From Amycolatopsis deserti (GTDB lineage: Bacteria > Actinomycetota > Actinomycetes > Mycobacteriales > Pseudonocardiaceae), in NCBI RefSeq assembly GCF_014653945.1, contig NZ_BNAU01000006.1:496001-560000 (forward strand): a stretch of 64,000 bases of DNA. The letters run 5' to 3'. Positions 9,763 to 17,540 of this stretch are shown one piece after another. How positions within the stretch are numbered: the first letter of the stretch is position 1; each line of letters begins with the position of its first letter. The translations under genes were made by a program, and so were the position numbers. The notes under the pieces are model-generated. The model made no database searches, was not told where the DNA came from, and saw nothing but the letters and a program-made list of their open reading frames with translations.

Positions 9763-10677
9763 TCAGGTGCGAGCCTCGCCGGCCATCGCGGCCCAGCCTT
9801 CCCACGCGCTCGGATACCGCGGCGCCCAGCCGCTCGCCTCGCGCAACCTGGCGTTGCTCACCCTGAGCGAGCGGGTCAGCGAAGTTGTCCGCGAGCCGAG
9901 CAGCAGCGCGGCGCTCCCCGGGCCGCGCACCCACATCCGCGCCCCGGCCGCCTGCGTCAGCGCCCGCGTGAACTCACGCTTCGTGAGGGGCTTGTCGTCC
10001 ACCACGTTGTACGTCCCGGCCGGGACCGTCAGTGCCGCGACCACCGCGGTCGCCGCGTCGGCCACGTGGATCGCCGACAGGTAGCCGCCGGGCGGGCCGA
10101 GCATCATGCCCACGTGATGCCGCGCGGCGGCCAGCATCTGCTCCGCGTGCGCCGCGCCCGGGCCGTAGAACCAGCCGAACCGCAGCACCACTCCGGCGCC
10201 CCCGGCTTCGGTGAAGCGCCGCGCGTTGGACTCGGCCGCGTGGTTGCCGAGGGCCATCGGGAAGTGGTCGACCGGGCAGTTCTCGTCGACCCACTCGGCT
10301 CCGCGGTCCCGGTAGAGCATGCTGACCGACTCCTGCAGGAGGCGTCCGACACCCGCATCGAGCGCGGCGTCCACCACGGTCGCCGAGCCCTGGGTGCGGA
10401 TCCGGAGGTTGTCCCGGTGCGCGGCCCGCGACGTGAACTTCGACATCGGCGGCAGCGCCGTCGCCAGGTTCACCACGGCGTCGTGCCCGGACATCACCTC
10501 CGCCAAGGCGGGGCGGTCGAACAAGTCGACCCTCACCGGCTTCGCACCCTGCCGTTCGAGAACGGCGTCCTTGGCGACACTGCGCGACAGCGCGGTGACC
10601 ACATGACCTGCTTCGACCAGCGCGGGAACGGTGTGCCCACCGATCGCGCCGGTTCCCCCTGTGACGAAGACCCTCAT
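9763..10677 (-). CDS. NAD-dependent epimerase/dehydratase-like (extended SDR) protein
   Basis: Cytoplasmic Rossmann-fold oxidoreductase, 304 aa. N-terminal MRVFVTGGTGAIGGH is the TGxxGxxG dinucleotide motif; DAVVNLATALPP matches strand 4. The usual YxxxK site is not obvious (the region after LLQESVSMLYRDRGAEW holds a Ser and Tyr but no clear partner Lys), so it may be an atypical member. ATG at 10677 is chosen because the Rossmann strand begins there, although longer in-frame extensions exist. It overlaps the preceding 88-codon frame by ATGA. Substrate unknown. Promoter probably lies before the DUF4097 gene. Confidence 0.75.
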   Translation of the reverse strand: MRVFVTGGTGAIGGHTVPALVEAGHVVTALSRSVAKDAVLERQGAKPVRVDLFDRPALAEVMSGHDAVVNLATALPPMSKFTSRAAHRDNLRIRTQGSATVVDAALDAGVGRLLQESVSMLYRDRGAEWVDENCPVDHFPMALGNHAAESNARRFTEAGGAGVVLRFGWFYGPGAAHAEQMLAAARHHVGMMLGPPGGYLSAIHVADAATAVVAALTVPAGTYNVVDDKPLTKREFTRALTQAAGARMWVRGPGSAALLLGSRTTSLTRSLRVSNARLREASGWAPRYPSAWEGWAAMAGEART

Positions 10678-10940
10678 GAGGACACTCTGGCCTGGCCGAG
10701 GTCCTCGCGAAACCCCCGGCAAGCGCTTGCGGGTCGGCGACGTGCCCAGCCGATCCGGGCAGTCGCGAAGCGCGCGGTGAACGAGCTGACGAGCTCGTCT
10801 ACCCGGCGGCCGGCGCGGATCTCGATCGCGCACTGCAGGCGCCGGGCGGCCTGCGGGGTGGCGCAATCGTGCCAGTTCAAACTGAGTGTGGCGACGGGGG
10901 TGACGAGCAGGGTGGTGGCGAGGGTCAGCGCCGGGATCAT
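10674..10940 (-). CDS. Small secreted protein, possibly a truncated alpha/beta-hydrolase N-terminus
   Basis: 88 codons with ATGA overlaps at both ends (DUF4097 stop upstream, SDR start downstream), the arrangement expected of a translated middle gene. Residues 1-20 look like a signal peptide. The next stretch, LNWHDCATPQAARRLQC, resembles the mature start of secreted tripeptidyl-aminopeptidase-like hydrolases, but the rest is Arg-rich and unlike that family. Either a remnant left by a deletion or a short coupling peptide. Coding status is uncertain. Confidence 0.4.
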   Translation of the reverse strand: MIPALTLATTLLVTPVATLSLNWHDCATPQAARRLQCAIEIRAGRRVDELVSSFTARFATARIGWARRRPASACRGFREDLGQARVSS

Positions 10941-11614
10941 GCGTGGGTCACCGTCGCGTCGCCGCTGGAGGTGGTGACGTCGAGCAGGTACGGCGCGGAC
11001 GGGTCCTGGACGACGTCGATGGACCGGTCACCGCTGTTGGTCTCGCCGGTGACGCGGTAGCGGTCGGCGGGCACGACGACGCGGACGTCGCCGCTCTGGG
11101 CCTCGGCGATGACGTTCTGCGCGGTGGCCAGGTCGATCTCGATCCGGCCGGATCTGGTGCGGGCCGTGATCGGGCCGGTGGCGTTCTCGACGTGGATGTC
11201 GCCGGAGCTGGCGGACAGGTCGACCGAGGCGGCGCCGTAGACGGTGAGGTCGCCGGAGCGGACTTCGCCGGTCACGGTGGTCCCGCGCGGCACGACGACC
11301 TCGTAGTCCGCGGTGCAGTCGTCGCCGCAGCCGTCGAGGACGAGCTGGTCGCCGGTGAGCCGGAAGGCCTGGCCGGGCTGGTCGCCGTCGTAGTGCAGGA
11401 CCTGGTTGACCGAGGTCGTGGTGGTGTCCTCGACGCGGATCCGCACGTCGCCGGAGTTGTTGTCGACGCGGACGGACGAGACCGGCTGCGTGACGGTGCT
11501 GGTGACCTCGGCGCGTTCCGAGACGCGCCACCAGTCCCAGTTCCAGCCGAGCGCGAGCCCGATCCCGACCACGATGAGCGCGATCCCGCCTATCGCGAGT
11601 GCCGGCTTGCGCAT
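10937..11614 (-). CDS. DUF4097-type membrane-anchored beta-repeat protein
   Basis: 225 aa. One N-terminal transmembrane helix (ALAIGGIALIVVGIGLALGW) followed by an extracytoplasmic region of short repeats with SGD every 20-25 residues (NNSGDVRIRV, RSGDLTVYG, SSGDIHVENA, RSGRIEIDL, QSGDVRVVV, NSGDRSIDV, SSGDATVTHA), characteristic of the DUF4097 adhesin-like beta-helix. CGDDC could form a disulfide. ATG at 11614 with GGGGAGGA upstream. It leads an operon with the 88-aa frame and the SDR gene; divergent from the PEBP gene across 148 bp. Function not established for the family. Confidence 0.8.
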   Translation of the reverse strand: MRKPALAIGGIALIVVGIGLALGWNWDWWRVSERAEVTSTVTQPVSSVRVDNNSGDVRIRVEDTTTTSVNQVLHYDGDQPGQAFRLTGDQLVLDGCGDDCTADYEVVVPRGTTVTGEVRSGDLTVYGAASVDLSASSGDIHVENATGPITARTRSGRIEIDLATAQNVIAEAQSGDVRVVVPADRYRVTGETNSGDRSIDVVQDPSAPYLLDVTTSSGDATVTHA

Positions 11615-11762
11615 TGCGTCCTCCCCAGTGAACTTTGCTGTGCCGGTCACGCTATGGCCTGCGCGTGGGGTCCCGGTATCGGGGAAGCCCCCGGTTCGAC
11701 CCGGGGGTCACCCCGAGCGGCACTAGGGTGATCACCGGCCACTCTGTGACGAGGAGGAATCG

Positions 11763-12305
11763 ATGCCACAACCACCGAATCCGTACGAGTTCCTGCCGTC
11801 GGTGCCGGCCTTCACCGTGCGCAGCGACGACGTGGCGGACGGGGAGACGCTCGCGACGCCGCACCTGAGCGGGATCTTCGGCGTCCCCGGCGGCGAGGAC
11901 CGGTCGCCGCACCTGGCGTGGGAGGGGTTCCCGGCCGAGACGAAGAGCTTCGCGGTGACGTGTTACGACCCGGACGCCCCGACGGCCAGCGGTTTCTGGC
12001 ACTGGGCGGTGTACAACATCCCGGCGTCGGTGACTTCGCTGCCGTCGGGCGCCGGGGACGCTTCGGGTTCCGGCCTGCCGGCCGGGGCGGTCACGGTGAC
12101 GAACGACGCCGGCGTGCGGCAGTTCGTGGGTGCCGCGCCGCCTCCCGGGCACGGGCCGCACCGGTACTTCTTCGTCGTGCACGCGCTGAACGTCGAGTCG
12201 CTGGACCTCCCGGAAACGGCGACGCCCGCGTTCCTGGGGTTCAACATGTTCGGAGCGACCCTGGCCCGGGCGACGGTCGTACCGGTGTACGAGAACAAGG
12301 GCTGA
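11763..12305 (+). CDS. PEBP-family protein (YbhB/YbcL, Raf-kinase-inhibitor-like)
   Basis: Cytoplasmic phosphatidylethanolamine-binding-fold protein, 180 aa, no signal peptide. Both hallmark motifs of the anion-binding pocket are visible: [19 protein letters not shown] at about residues 60-80 and [17 protein letters not shown] at about 125-142. ATG follows GAGGAGGAATCG. Single gene, closed by a strong terminator 67 nt downstream. Bacterial members have no settled role. Confidence 0.9.
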   Translation: MPQPPNPYEFLPSVPAFTVRSDDVADGETLATPHLSGIFGVPGGEDRSPHLAWEGFPAETKSFAVTCYDPDAPTASGFWHWAVYNIPASVTSLPSGAGDASGSGLPAGAVTVTNDAGVRQFVGAAPPPGHGPHRYFFVVHALNVESLDLPETATPAFLGFNMFGATLARATVVPVYENKG

Positions 12306-12371
12306 GTTTTTCGACGGTCGGGCCGGGCCGCCCGGCCTGGTTCGACGGTCGGGTGGGCCGGTCGGTGGGGT

Positions 12372-12409
12372 GGGTTCCCAAGGGCTGGGAACCCGCCCCC
12401 CCTTTTTTT
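12372..12409 (+). terminator. Rho-independent terminator after the PEBP gene
   Basis: GGGTTCCCA (12372-12380), 5-nt loop, TGGGAACCC (12386-12394), then a C-run and seven T at 12403-12409, unusual for such GC-rich DNA. Just before it, a 16-nt motif beginning TTCGACGGTCGGG is repeated twice. Confidence 0.9.
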
Positions 12410-12490
12410 CCGGGCGGCTTGGCCCTTTTGATGAACGGTCCATTCATCCCTTCGCGACTGGCCCTCTCGTGCAGCCGGGCGCGCCACTGG

Positions 12491-12858
12491 ACCCCTCGAA
12501 TGGCTGCGGGTGGTCACTTCGCCGCTCCACGACAGGCCCACTCGCGCGATCGCGAGTGGCCCACTCGCGCGACGCCCACTGGCCCACTCGCAAGCTCGCG
12601 GCCGCCCCACTCACGCGACGACCACCGGCCCACTCGCAGGCTCGCGGTTGGCCCACTCGCAGGTGCCTGAGTGGCCTTCTCGCGCGACCGCGAGTGGTCC
12701 GCTCGCCGACCCACGGCTGGGCACTTCATCCATGCGCGACCTGACATCTCGCGCCACGGTGGTTGGTCGTCTCGTGCCACCGTGAGTGGGAACTTCGCGC
12801 CTCCGTGGCTGGTCATCTCGTAGCACTCCGACTGGCCACTTCGCACCCGCGCGCCCGA
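12491..12858. repeat. Array of 16 diverged, strictly in-phase 23-bp repeats
   Basis: From 12491 the DNA divides into sixteen consecutive 23-bp units with no insertion: starts at 12491, 12514, 12537 and so on to 12836. Most units begin CNCTCG or CACTTCG and end with (A/C)(G/C)TGG; the clearest (12537-12559) is palindromic, CCACTCGCG, 4 nt, CGCGAGTGG. Units differ widely from each other, yet length is fixed. Less regular related sequence extends back to about 12441. Because 23 is not a multiple of 3, stop-free frames appear with 23-residue periodicity, but none has start signals. It sits between the PEBP terminator and the 3' end of a TetR gene, and fills this 565-bp gap. Confidence 0.85.
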
Positions 12859-12871
12859 CCACCCCGCCCAC

Positions 12872-13432
12872 TCACCGCGGCTTCAGCAAATACTCCACCG
12901 TCGGCCGCAGTTCCTCCGCCGTCGGGGGCTCGTCATCGATCAGCCCCTGGATCAGCAAGCCGTCGATCCCGGCCAAGAACACCCGCAACGCCACCAGGTC
13001 GTCCGGCCGCACCATCGTCGTCAGTACGTCCAGCCATCGCCGCGCCGCTGGTCGCAGCTCGGGGCGTCGCGCGGCCAGCAGGTACAGCTCGTACTCCGCC
13101 ATCGTCCGGCCGCGCCGCGGGCCCAGCGCCTCAGCCAGCAGCGTCGCCACCTCCGTGGCCCCCCGGCTGCCCCGCGACCGCGCCCGGTCGATCGTCCAGT
13201 ACACCTCGGTCGCCATGTCGCGGGCGCACGAAATCAACGTCGCGATCAGCAGGTCGTCCAGCGTCTCGAAGTGGTACGTCGTCGACGTCGTCGGCACCCC
13301 GGCCTCGGCCGCGACCGTCCGGTGCGTCACCCCCGCCACGCCGTCCCGCTCGATCACCCGCAGCGTCGCGTCGATGATCTCCTGCCGCCGCTTCTCGCCG
13401 CGCGCCCGGCGGCCGTCGCGCTGGGGTTTCAC
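12872..13432 (-). CDS. TetR-family transcriptional regulator
   Basis: 186 aa. N-terminal HTH: RRQEIIDATLRVIERDGVAGVTHRTVAAEAGVPTTSTTYHFETLDDLL, the classic TetR helix 1-4 pattern with YHF. The ligand-binding half (residues 70-186) is all-helical and ends PTVEYLLKPR. GTG at 13432 overlaps the SMR stop (GTGA), so it is translated with the transporter and most likely regulates it. The 3' end abuts the 23-bp repeat array by 13 nt. A much longer in-frame upstream extension is only the shadow of the SMR gene. Confidence 0.92.
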   Translation of the reverse strand: MKPQRDGRRARGEKRRQEIIDATLRVIERDGVAGVTHRTVAAEAGVPTTSTTYHFETLDDLLIATLISCARDMATEVYWTIDRARSRGSRGATEVATLLAEALGPRRGRTMAEYELYLLAARRPELRPAARRWLDVLTTMVRPDDLVALRVFLAGIDGLLIQGLIDDEPPTAEELRPTVEYLLKPR

Positions 13433-13752
13433 GCCGAACCCACCTCGATCAGCACCACACCGCCGACCACCAGCGCCAACCCGGCCACGATCGTCAGGTT
13501 CACCGGCTCCCCGAGGAACAGCACCCCGATGATCGCGACCGCTGCGACGCCGACCGCCGCCCAGATCGCGTACGCCACCCCGACCGGCATCCCGCGCTTC
13601 AGCACGCTCGCGAGCGCCGCGAACGCGACGAGGTACCCGGCCACCACGACCACCGAAGGCCACAGCTTCGTGAAGCCCTCCGACAACTTCATCGAAACAG
13701 TAGCGGTGACCTCGGCCGCGATGGCCAGAGCGAGCAAGATGTAAGCGACCAC
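13429..13752 (-). CDS. Small multidrug resistance (SMR) family efflux protein
   Basis: 107-108 aa, four transmembrane helices, normal SMR length. The N-terminal helix has the essential membrane glutamate in ALAIAAEVTATVSMKLSEGF (E at about residue 14) and the family motifs KLSEGFTK, YAIWAAVGV and FLGEPVN. Functions as a dual-topology dimer exporting cationic compounds or guanidinium. Start is GTG at 13752 (an in-frame TTG lies one codon upstream). First gene of a two-gene unit with the TetR regulator. Divergent from the EtfD-like gene. Confidence 0.93.
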   Translation of the reverse strand: MVAYILLALAIAAEVTATVSMKLSEGFTKLWPSVVVVAGYLVAFAALASVLKRGMPVGVAYAIWAAVGVAAVAIIGVLFLGEPVNLTIVAGLALVVGGVVLIEVGSA

Positions 13753-13899
13753 CAACCCAAACTACCGGTACGATCGTCCCGATATCCAGGGAGTCCTACG
13801 CCACACTCGTGGGACTCAACTCGCGCCGATCGGTTACTCATGGGTAAATCCGGTTAGGCTCCCGCCAACCCACCACATCACGGACGAAAGGCCCCGATC

Positions 13900-16185
13900 A
13901 TGGGTGCACTGCAGATCACGCTGGGCGTGGTCGGCGTCGCCGTAAGCATCGTCGCTTGGATCATGTTCGGCACCGGTGTGTACCGGATGGTCCGGATCAT
14001 CCGGCTCGGACAACCGGACGCGACGCGCAACGGCCCGTTCGGGCCGCGCCTCAAGACGCTGATCAAGGAGTTCGCCGCCCACACGCGGATGAACAAGTTC
14101 CGCCACGTCGGGCCATGGCACTGGCTGGTCATGTGGGGCTTCCTGATCGGCTCGCTGTCCTGGTTCGAGGCCTACGGCGAGACGTTCGACCCGCACTTCC
14201 ACTGGCCGATCATCGGCAACTGGAGCCTCTGGCTGCTGCTCACCGAGCTGCTCGGCCTCGGCACCGTCGTCGGCGGGCTCGCGCTGGTGATCATCCGCCA
14301 GCTGAACCACCCGCGCCGCGCGGACCGGCAGTCCCGCTTCGCCGGGTCGAACTTCAAGCAGGCCTACTTCGTCGAAACCGTGGTGATCGTCGAGGGTCTG
14401 GGCATCCTCGGCGTGAAGGCGTTCAAGATCTCCAGCGGCATCGAGGACCCGGCGCTGTGGACGAGCTTCGTCACGAAGCCGCTCGCCGAGATCCTGCCGG
14501 CCAGCACGGTCGCGGTCACGATCACCGCGCTGGTCAAGCTGCTGTCGGGCATGATCTGGCTCTACATCGTCGGCCAGACGCTCACCATGGGCGTGGCCTG
14601 GCACCGCTTCAGCGCCTTCTTCAACATCTACTTCAAGCGCGAGGACGACGGCGGCACCGCGCTGGGCAAGCTCAAGCCGATGATGAGCGGCGGGAAGCCG
14701 CTCGACTTCGAGGAGGCCGACCCGGAGAAGGACGTCTTCGGCGCCGGCCAGATCGAGGACTTCAGCTGGAAGGGCTGGCTCGACTTCACCACCTGCACCG
14801 AGTGCGGCCGCTGCCAGTCCCAGTGCCCGGCGTGGAACACCGGCAAGCCGCTCTCGCCGAAGCTGGTCATCACGCAGCTGCGCGACCACGCCTACGCGAA
14901 GGCGCCGTACCTGCTCGCCGGCGGCAAGAAGGACGTCACCGGCGAAGAAGTCGGCCTGACCGGCGAGAACCCCTACGCCGGCATCGACGTCCTGGCGCTG
15001 GCCGAGGCCGAGCGCCCGCTGGTCGGTGACGACGGCGGTGTCATCGACCCCGACGTGCTGTGGTCGTGCACCACCTGCGGCGCGTGCGTCGAGCAGTGCC
15101 CGGTGGACATCGAGCACGTCGACCACATCGTCGACATGCGCCGCTACCAGGTCATGATCGAGTCGAACTTCCCGACCGAGCTGAACGGGATGTTCAAGAA
15201 CCTGGAGAACAAGGGCAACCCGTGGGGCCAGAACGCCAAGGACCGGATGGCCTGGGCCGAGGACCTGGACTTCGAGGTGCCGGTGTTCGACGGCGAGCTG
15301 GGCGACACCGAGTACCTGTTCTGGGTCGGCTGCGCCGGTGCGTTCGAGGACCGCGCGAAGAAGACCACCCGCGCGGTGGCCGAGCTGCTGCACATCGCGG
15401 GCGTCAAGTACACGGTGCTCGGCCCGGAGGAGTCCTGCACCGGTGACCCGGCCCGCCGCGCCGGCAACGAGTTCCTGTTCCAGATGCTCGCGCAGCAGAA
15501 CGTCGAGGTGCTGAACACGGTGTTCGAGGGCCGCGAGGCCGGCAGCCGCAAGATCGTCGCGACCTGCGCGCACTGCTTCAACACCCTCGCCAACGAGTAC
15601 CCGGACCTGGGCGGGAAGTTCGAGGTCGTGCACCACACCCAGCTGCTCAACCGCCTGGTGCGGGAGAAGCGGCTGGTGCCGGTCGCGCCGATCGCGGACG
15701 ACGTCACCTACCACGACCCGTGCTACCTGGGCCGCCACAACAAGGTCTACGAGGCGCCGCGTGAGCTGGTCGGCGCGTCGGGGGCGCAGTTCCGCGAGAT
15801 GCCGCGGCACGGCGACCGGTCGATGTGCTGTGGCGCCGGCGGTGCGCGCATGTGGATGGAAGAGAAGATCGGCAAGCGGATCAACATCGAGCGCGTCGAC
15901 GAGGCGCTCGGCACCGCGCCGTCGAAGATCGCGACCGGCTGCCCGTTCTGCCGCGTCATGCTCACCGATGGCGTGACCGCCCGCCAGAACGACGGCAAGG
16001 CGAGCGAGAAGGTCGAGGTCGTGGACGTCTCGCAGCTGCTGCTGTCGGCGGTCAAGCGGCGTCCGCAGCCCGCGCCGGCGCCCGGTGCGGACTCGCTGCC
16101 GGCGGTCGAGTCCGACCCGCTGGAGGCCGACGTGTCGACGGACAAGGTGTCCACCGGCACGCCGCTGCCCACCGAGGACAAGTAG
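13900..16185 (+). CDS. etfD: Membrane Fe-S reductase, EtfD-like (heterodisulfide-reductase related)
   Basis: 761 aa. In mycobacteria the homologue (Rv0338c, EtfD) passes electrons from the electron-transfer flavoprotein of fatty-acid beta-oxidation to the membrane quinone pool. N-terminal half has about five transmembrane helices (residues 5-25, 66-90, 105-130, 165-185, 205-230). Two ferredoxin-like 4Fe-4S motifs follow: CTECGRCQSQCP at about 297 and CTTCGACVEQCP at about 390. Two cysteine-rich CCG domains occupy 450-700, including ESCTGDPARRAGN, CAHCFNTL, MCCGAGGARMW and GCPFCRVML. The C-terminal 50 residues are disordered. Monocistronic, closed by a strong hairpin. Confidence 0.9.
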   Translation: MGALQITLGVVGVAVSIVAWIMFGTGVYRMVRIIRLGQPDATRNGPFGPRLKTLIKEFAAHTRMNKFRHVGPWHWLVMWGFLIGSLSWFEAYGETFDPHFHWPIIGNWSLWLLLTELLGLGTVVGGLALVIIRQLNHPRRADRQSRFAGSNFKQAYFVETVVIVEGLGILGVKAFKISSGIEDPALWTSFVTKPLAEILPASTVAVTITALVKLLSGMIWLYIVGQTLTMGVAWHRFSAFFNIYFKREDDGGTALGKLKPMMSGGKPLDFEEADPEKDVFGAGQIEDFSWKGWLDFTTCTECGRCQSQCPAWNTGKPLSPKLVITQLRDHAYAKAPYLLAGGKKDVTGEEVGLTGENPYAGIDVLALAEAERPLVGDDGGVIDPDVLWSCTTCGACVEQCPVDIEHVDHIVDMRRYQVMIESNFPTELNGMFKNLENKGNPWGQNAKDRMAWAEDLDFEVPVFDGELGDTEYLFWVGCAGAFEDRAKKTTRAVAELLHIAGVKYTVLGPEESCTGDPARRAGNEFLFQMLAQQNVEVLNTVFEGREAGSRKIVATCAHCFNTLANEYPDLGGKFEVVHHTQLLNRLVREKRLVPVAPIADDVTYHDPCYLGRHNKVYEAPRELVGASGAQFREMPRHGDRSMCCGAGGARMWMEEKIGKRINIERVDEALGTAPSKIATGCPFCRVMLTDGVTARQNDGKASEKVEVVDVSQLLLSAVKRRPQPAPAPGADSLPAVESDPLEADVSTDKVSTGTPLPTEDK

Positions 16186-16200
16186 ACCGGGACGCGCTGG

Positions 16201-16229
16201 AGGCCACCCCGCCGCGGCGGGGTGGCCTT
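16201..16229. terminator. Bidirectional hairpin terminator after etfD-like gene
   Basis: AGGCCACCCCGCC and GGCGGGGTGGCCT are perfect reverse complements around GC, 16 nt after the etfD-like stop, followed by TCGCC. The symmetry suits the convergent decayed gene as well. Confidence 0.85.
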
Positions 16230-16271
16230 CGCCGTCAAGGTGCTGGGTCGGCGACGCCGAAGGTCGAGGCG

Positions 16272-16638
16272 TCAGGCGAGGGGTTCGATGGGCTGTCGGA
16301 GGACCGTGCGGAGCTTGTCCGGGGCGCGCCGGTCGCCGAGGTAGATCTCGTGGTGCAGGCCGGAATGCCGCAGACCGTGCGCCCCGAGGTAGCCGGGCAG
16401 CCGCGCCAGGACCGGGCCTTCGTCGTCGCAGGAACCGATGTGCGACACCTGGGCGCCGCGTCCCTCGTGCAGCGTGCGGAAGCGGACCCGGCGATCGCGG
16501 GCAGCTTCTTCTTGGTCAGCGCCGCGTGCCGCGCCTCGCCGACCAGCTGCTCGTCCACCCACGGCGGCCGGCGCGGCGCACGGGACACTTGACCGTGTAG
16601 AGCGCTTTCAGCGCTCGTCCGGGGTCGTAGCTGGGCAT
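16272..16638 (-). pseudogene. Decayed GyrI-like small-molecule-binding domain gene
   Basis: Three frames carry consecutive pieces of one GyrI-like protein. Near the start, MPSYDPGRALKALYTVK matches the N-terminal part; about 90 residues are then missing; a second frame has PPWVDEQLVGEARHAALTKKK; a third carries VRFRTLHEGRGAQVSHIGS, DDEGPVLARLPGYL, HHEIYLGDRR and the closing KLRTVLRQPI. An internal deletion and at least one frameshift (near 16480) are needed to explain this. Intact members bind amphipathic drugs. The C-terminal part alone could still be translated, but there is no start signal for it. Confidence 0.7.
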
Positions 16639-16809
16639 GGTCGGCGGTCCCTCCCACCGCTGGTCGGCGGCCAACTGGTGCAGCGAGCATTGGAAGGCGG
16701 CCGCTTCCCCTTCCACCACCCGTTGGGGGCTCGACACCCGGGTTATCCTGTTCGTCACGCTGCCGACGCTGCCCGCGGAGGATGCTGACGCGCGCGAACG
16801 GGGCTGAGC

Positions 16810-17520
16810 ATGGGAGTACCCGACGGGACCGGACCGGCCGGTGAGCCGGTGGTCGCGCGCGCCGGTGCCCGGTTCCCGTCCGCGACGCAGATGCGGAAGC
16901 TGACCGGCGAAAACGCCGAACCCCCTGGTCCGGAACCACAAGCTCCGGACCACGTCCCCGCCGAGACCACGAAGACCAAGCGGATCGCCGGTGCGCGGTT
17001 CCCCACCGAGAAGCAGCTCGCTCGGTACGGCGAACCGGAGCCGGTGCCCGCGCCTGAACCGGAGCCCGAACCGTTGCCGGACCCCGAACCGCGCGAGGAG
17101 CTCAAGCCCTCGCCGCGGCCCCGCCCCGAGCCCGCCGAGCCGGAGCCGGAACCCGCCGAGCTGCTCGATCCCGACGAGGAGAACCGGCTGCGCGTGCGGC
17201 CGTACGTGCTGACCAAGGGGCGCACGCACTCCGCGTACGAGCTCGCGATCGAGACGCTGGTGTCGGTCCGCGCCGACGCGAAGTGGACCGGACCCGCGTT
17301 GAGCGCGGAGTACCAGCCCGTCCGCGCGGTCGTCGACAGCCCGCGCTCGCTCGCCGAGGTCGCGGCGCTGCTGTCGATCCCGCTCGGCGTGGCCAGGGTG
17401 CTGTTGTCCGACATGGCCGAACTGGGGTTGCTGCACATCCACGGCATCGAGCGGACCGCCGAGGGGCGCCCACCGCTCGAGCTGATGAAGCGCGTTCTGG
17501 ACGGCCTGCAGCGGCTCTGA
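16810..17520 (+). CDS. DUF742 protein with long Pro/Glu-rich N-terminus
   Basis: 236 aa. The C-terminal 115 residues are DUF742: RVRPYVLTKGRTHS, then LSAEYQPVRAVVDSPRSLAEVAALLSIPLGVARVLLSDMAELGLLHIH, a winged-helix-like domain found as CvnC in actinomycete conservons, where it works with a sensor kinase, roadblock protein and GTPase. None of these partners is next to it. Residues 1-130 are disordered, with two copies of GARFP(S/T)xxQ and an Ala/Pro/Glu-rich tract. ATG follows GGGGCTGAGC. A CDF transporter gene begins 20 nt downstream. Its partner proteins must be encoded elsewhere, or this is a lone regulator. Confidence 0.85.
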   Translation: MGVPDGTGPAGEPVVARAGARFPSATQMRKLTGENAEPPGPEPQAPDHVPAETTKTKRIAGARFPTEKQLARYGEPEPVPAPEPEPEPLPDPEPREELKPSPRPRPEPAEPEPEPAELLDPDEENRLRVRPYVLTKGRTHSAYELAIETLVSVRADAKWTGPALSAEYQPVRAVVDSPRSLAEVAALLSIPLGVARVLLSDMAELGLLHIHGIERTAEGRPPLELMKRVLDGLQRL

Positions 17521-17540
17521 TCCACTCGTAGGATCGGCCG

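Noticed and set aside
12370..12785. Overlapping frames with 23-residue repeats (GPLAxxRLAHSQ...)
   Set aside because: All three frames are open because a 23-bp DNA repeat cycles through them. Start signals are lacking and codon use is not favoured in any frame.
12491..12858. CRISPR array
   Set aside because: Units are contiguous with no spacers and the repeats are highly diverged; no cas genes nearby.
13834..15810. A 658-codon minus-strand frame
   Set aside because: Entirely antisense to the EtfD-like gene, which has intact iron-sulfur motifs. No start signal or family resemblance.
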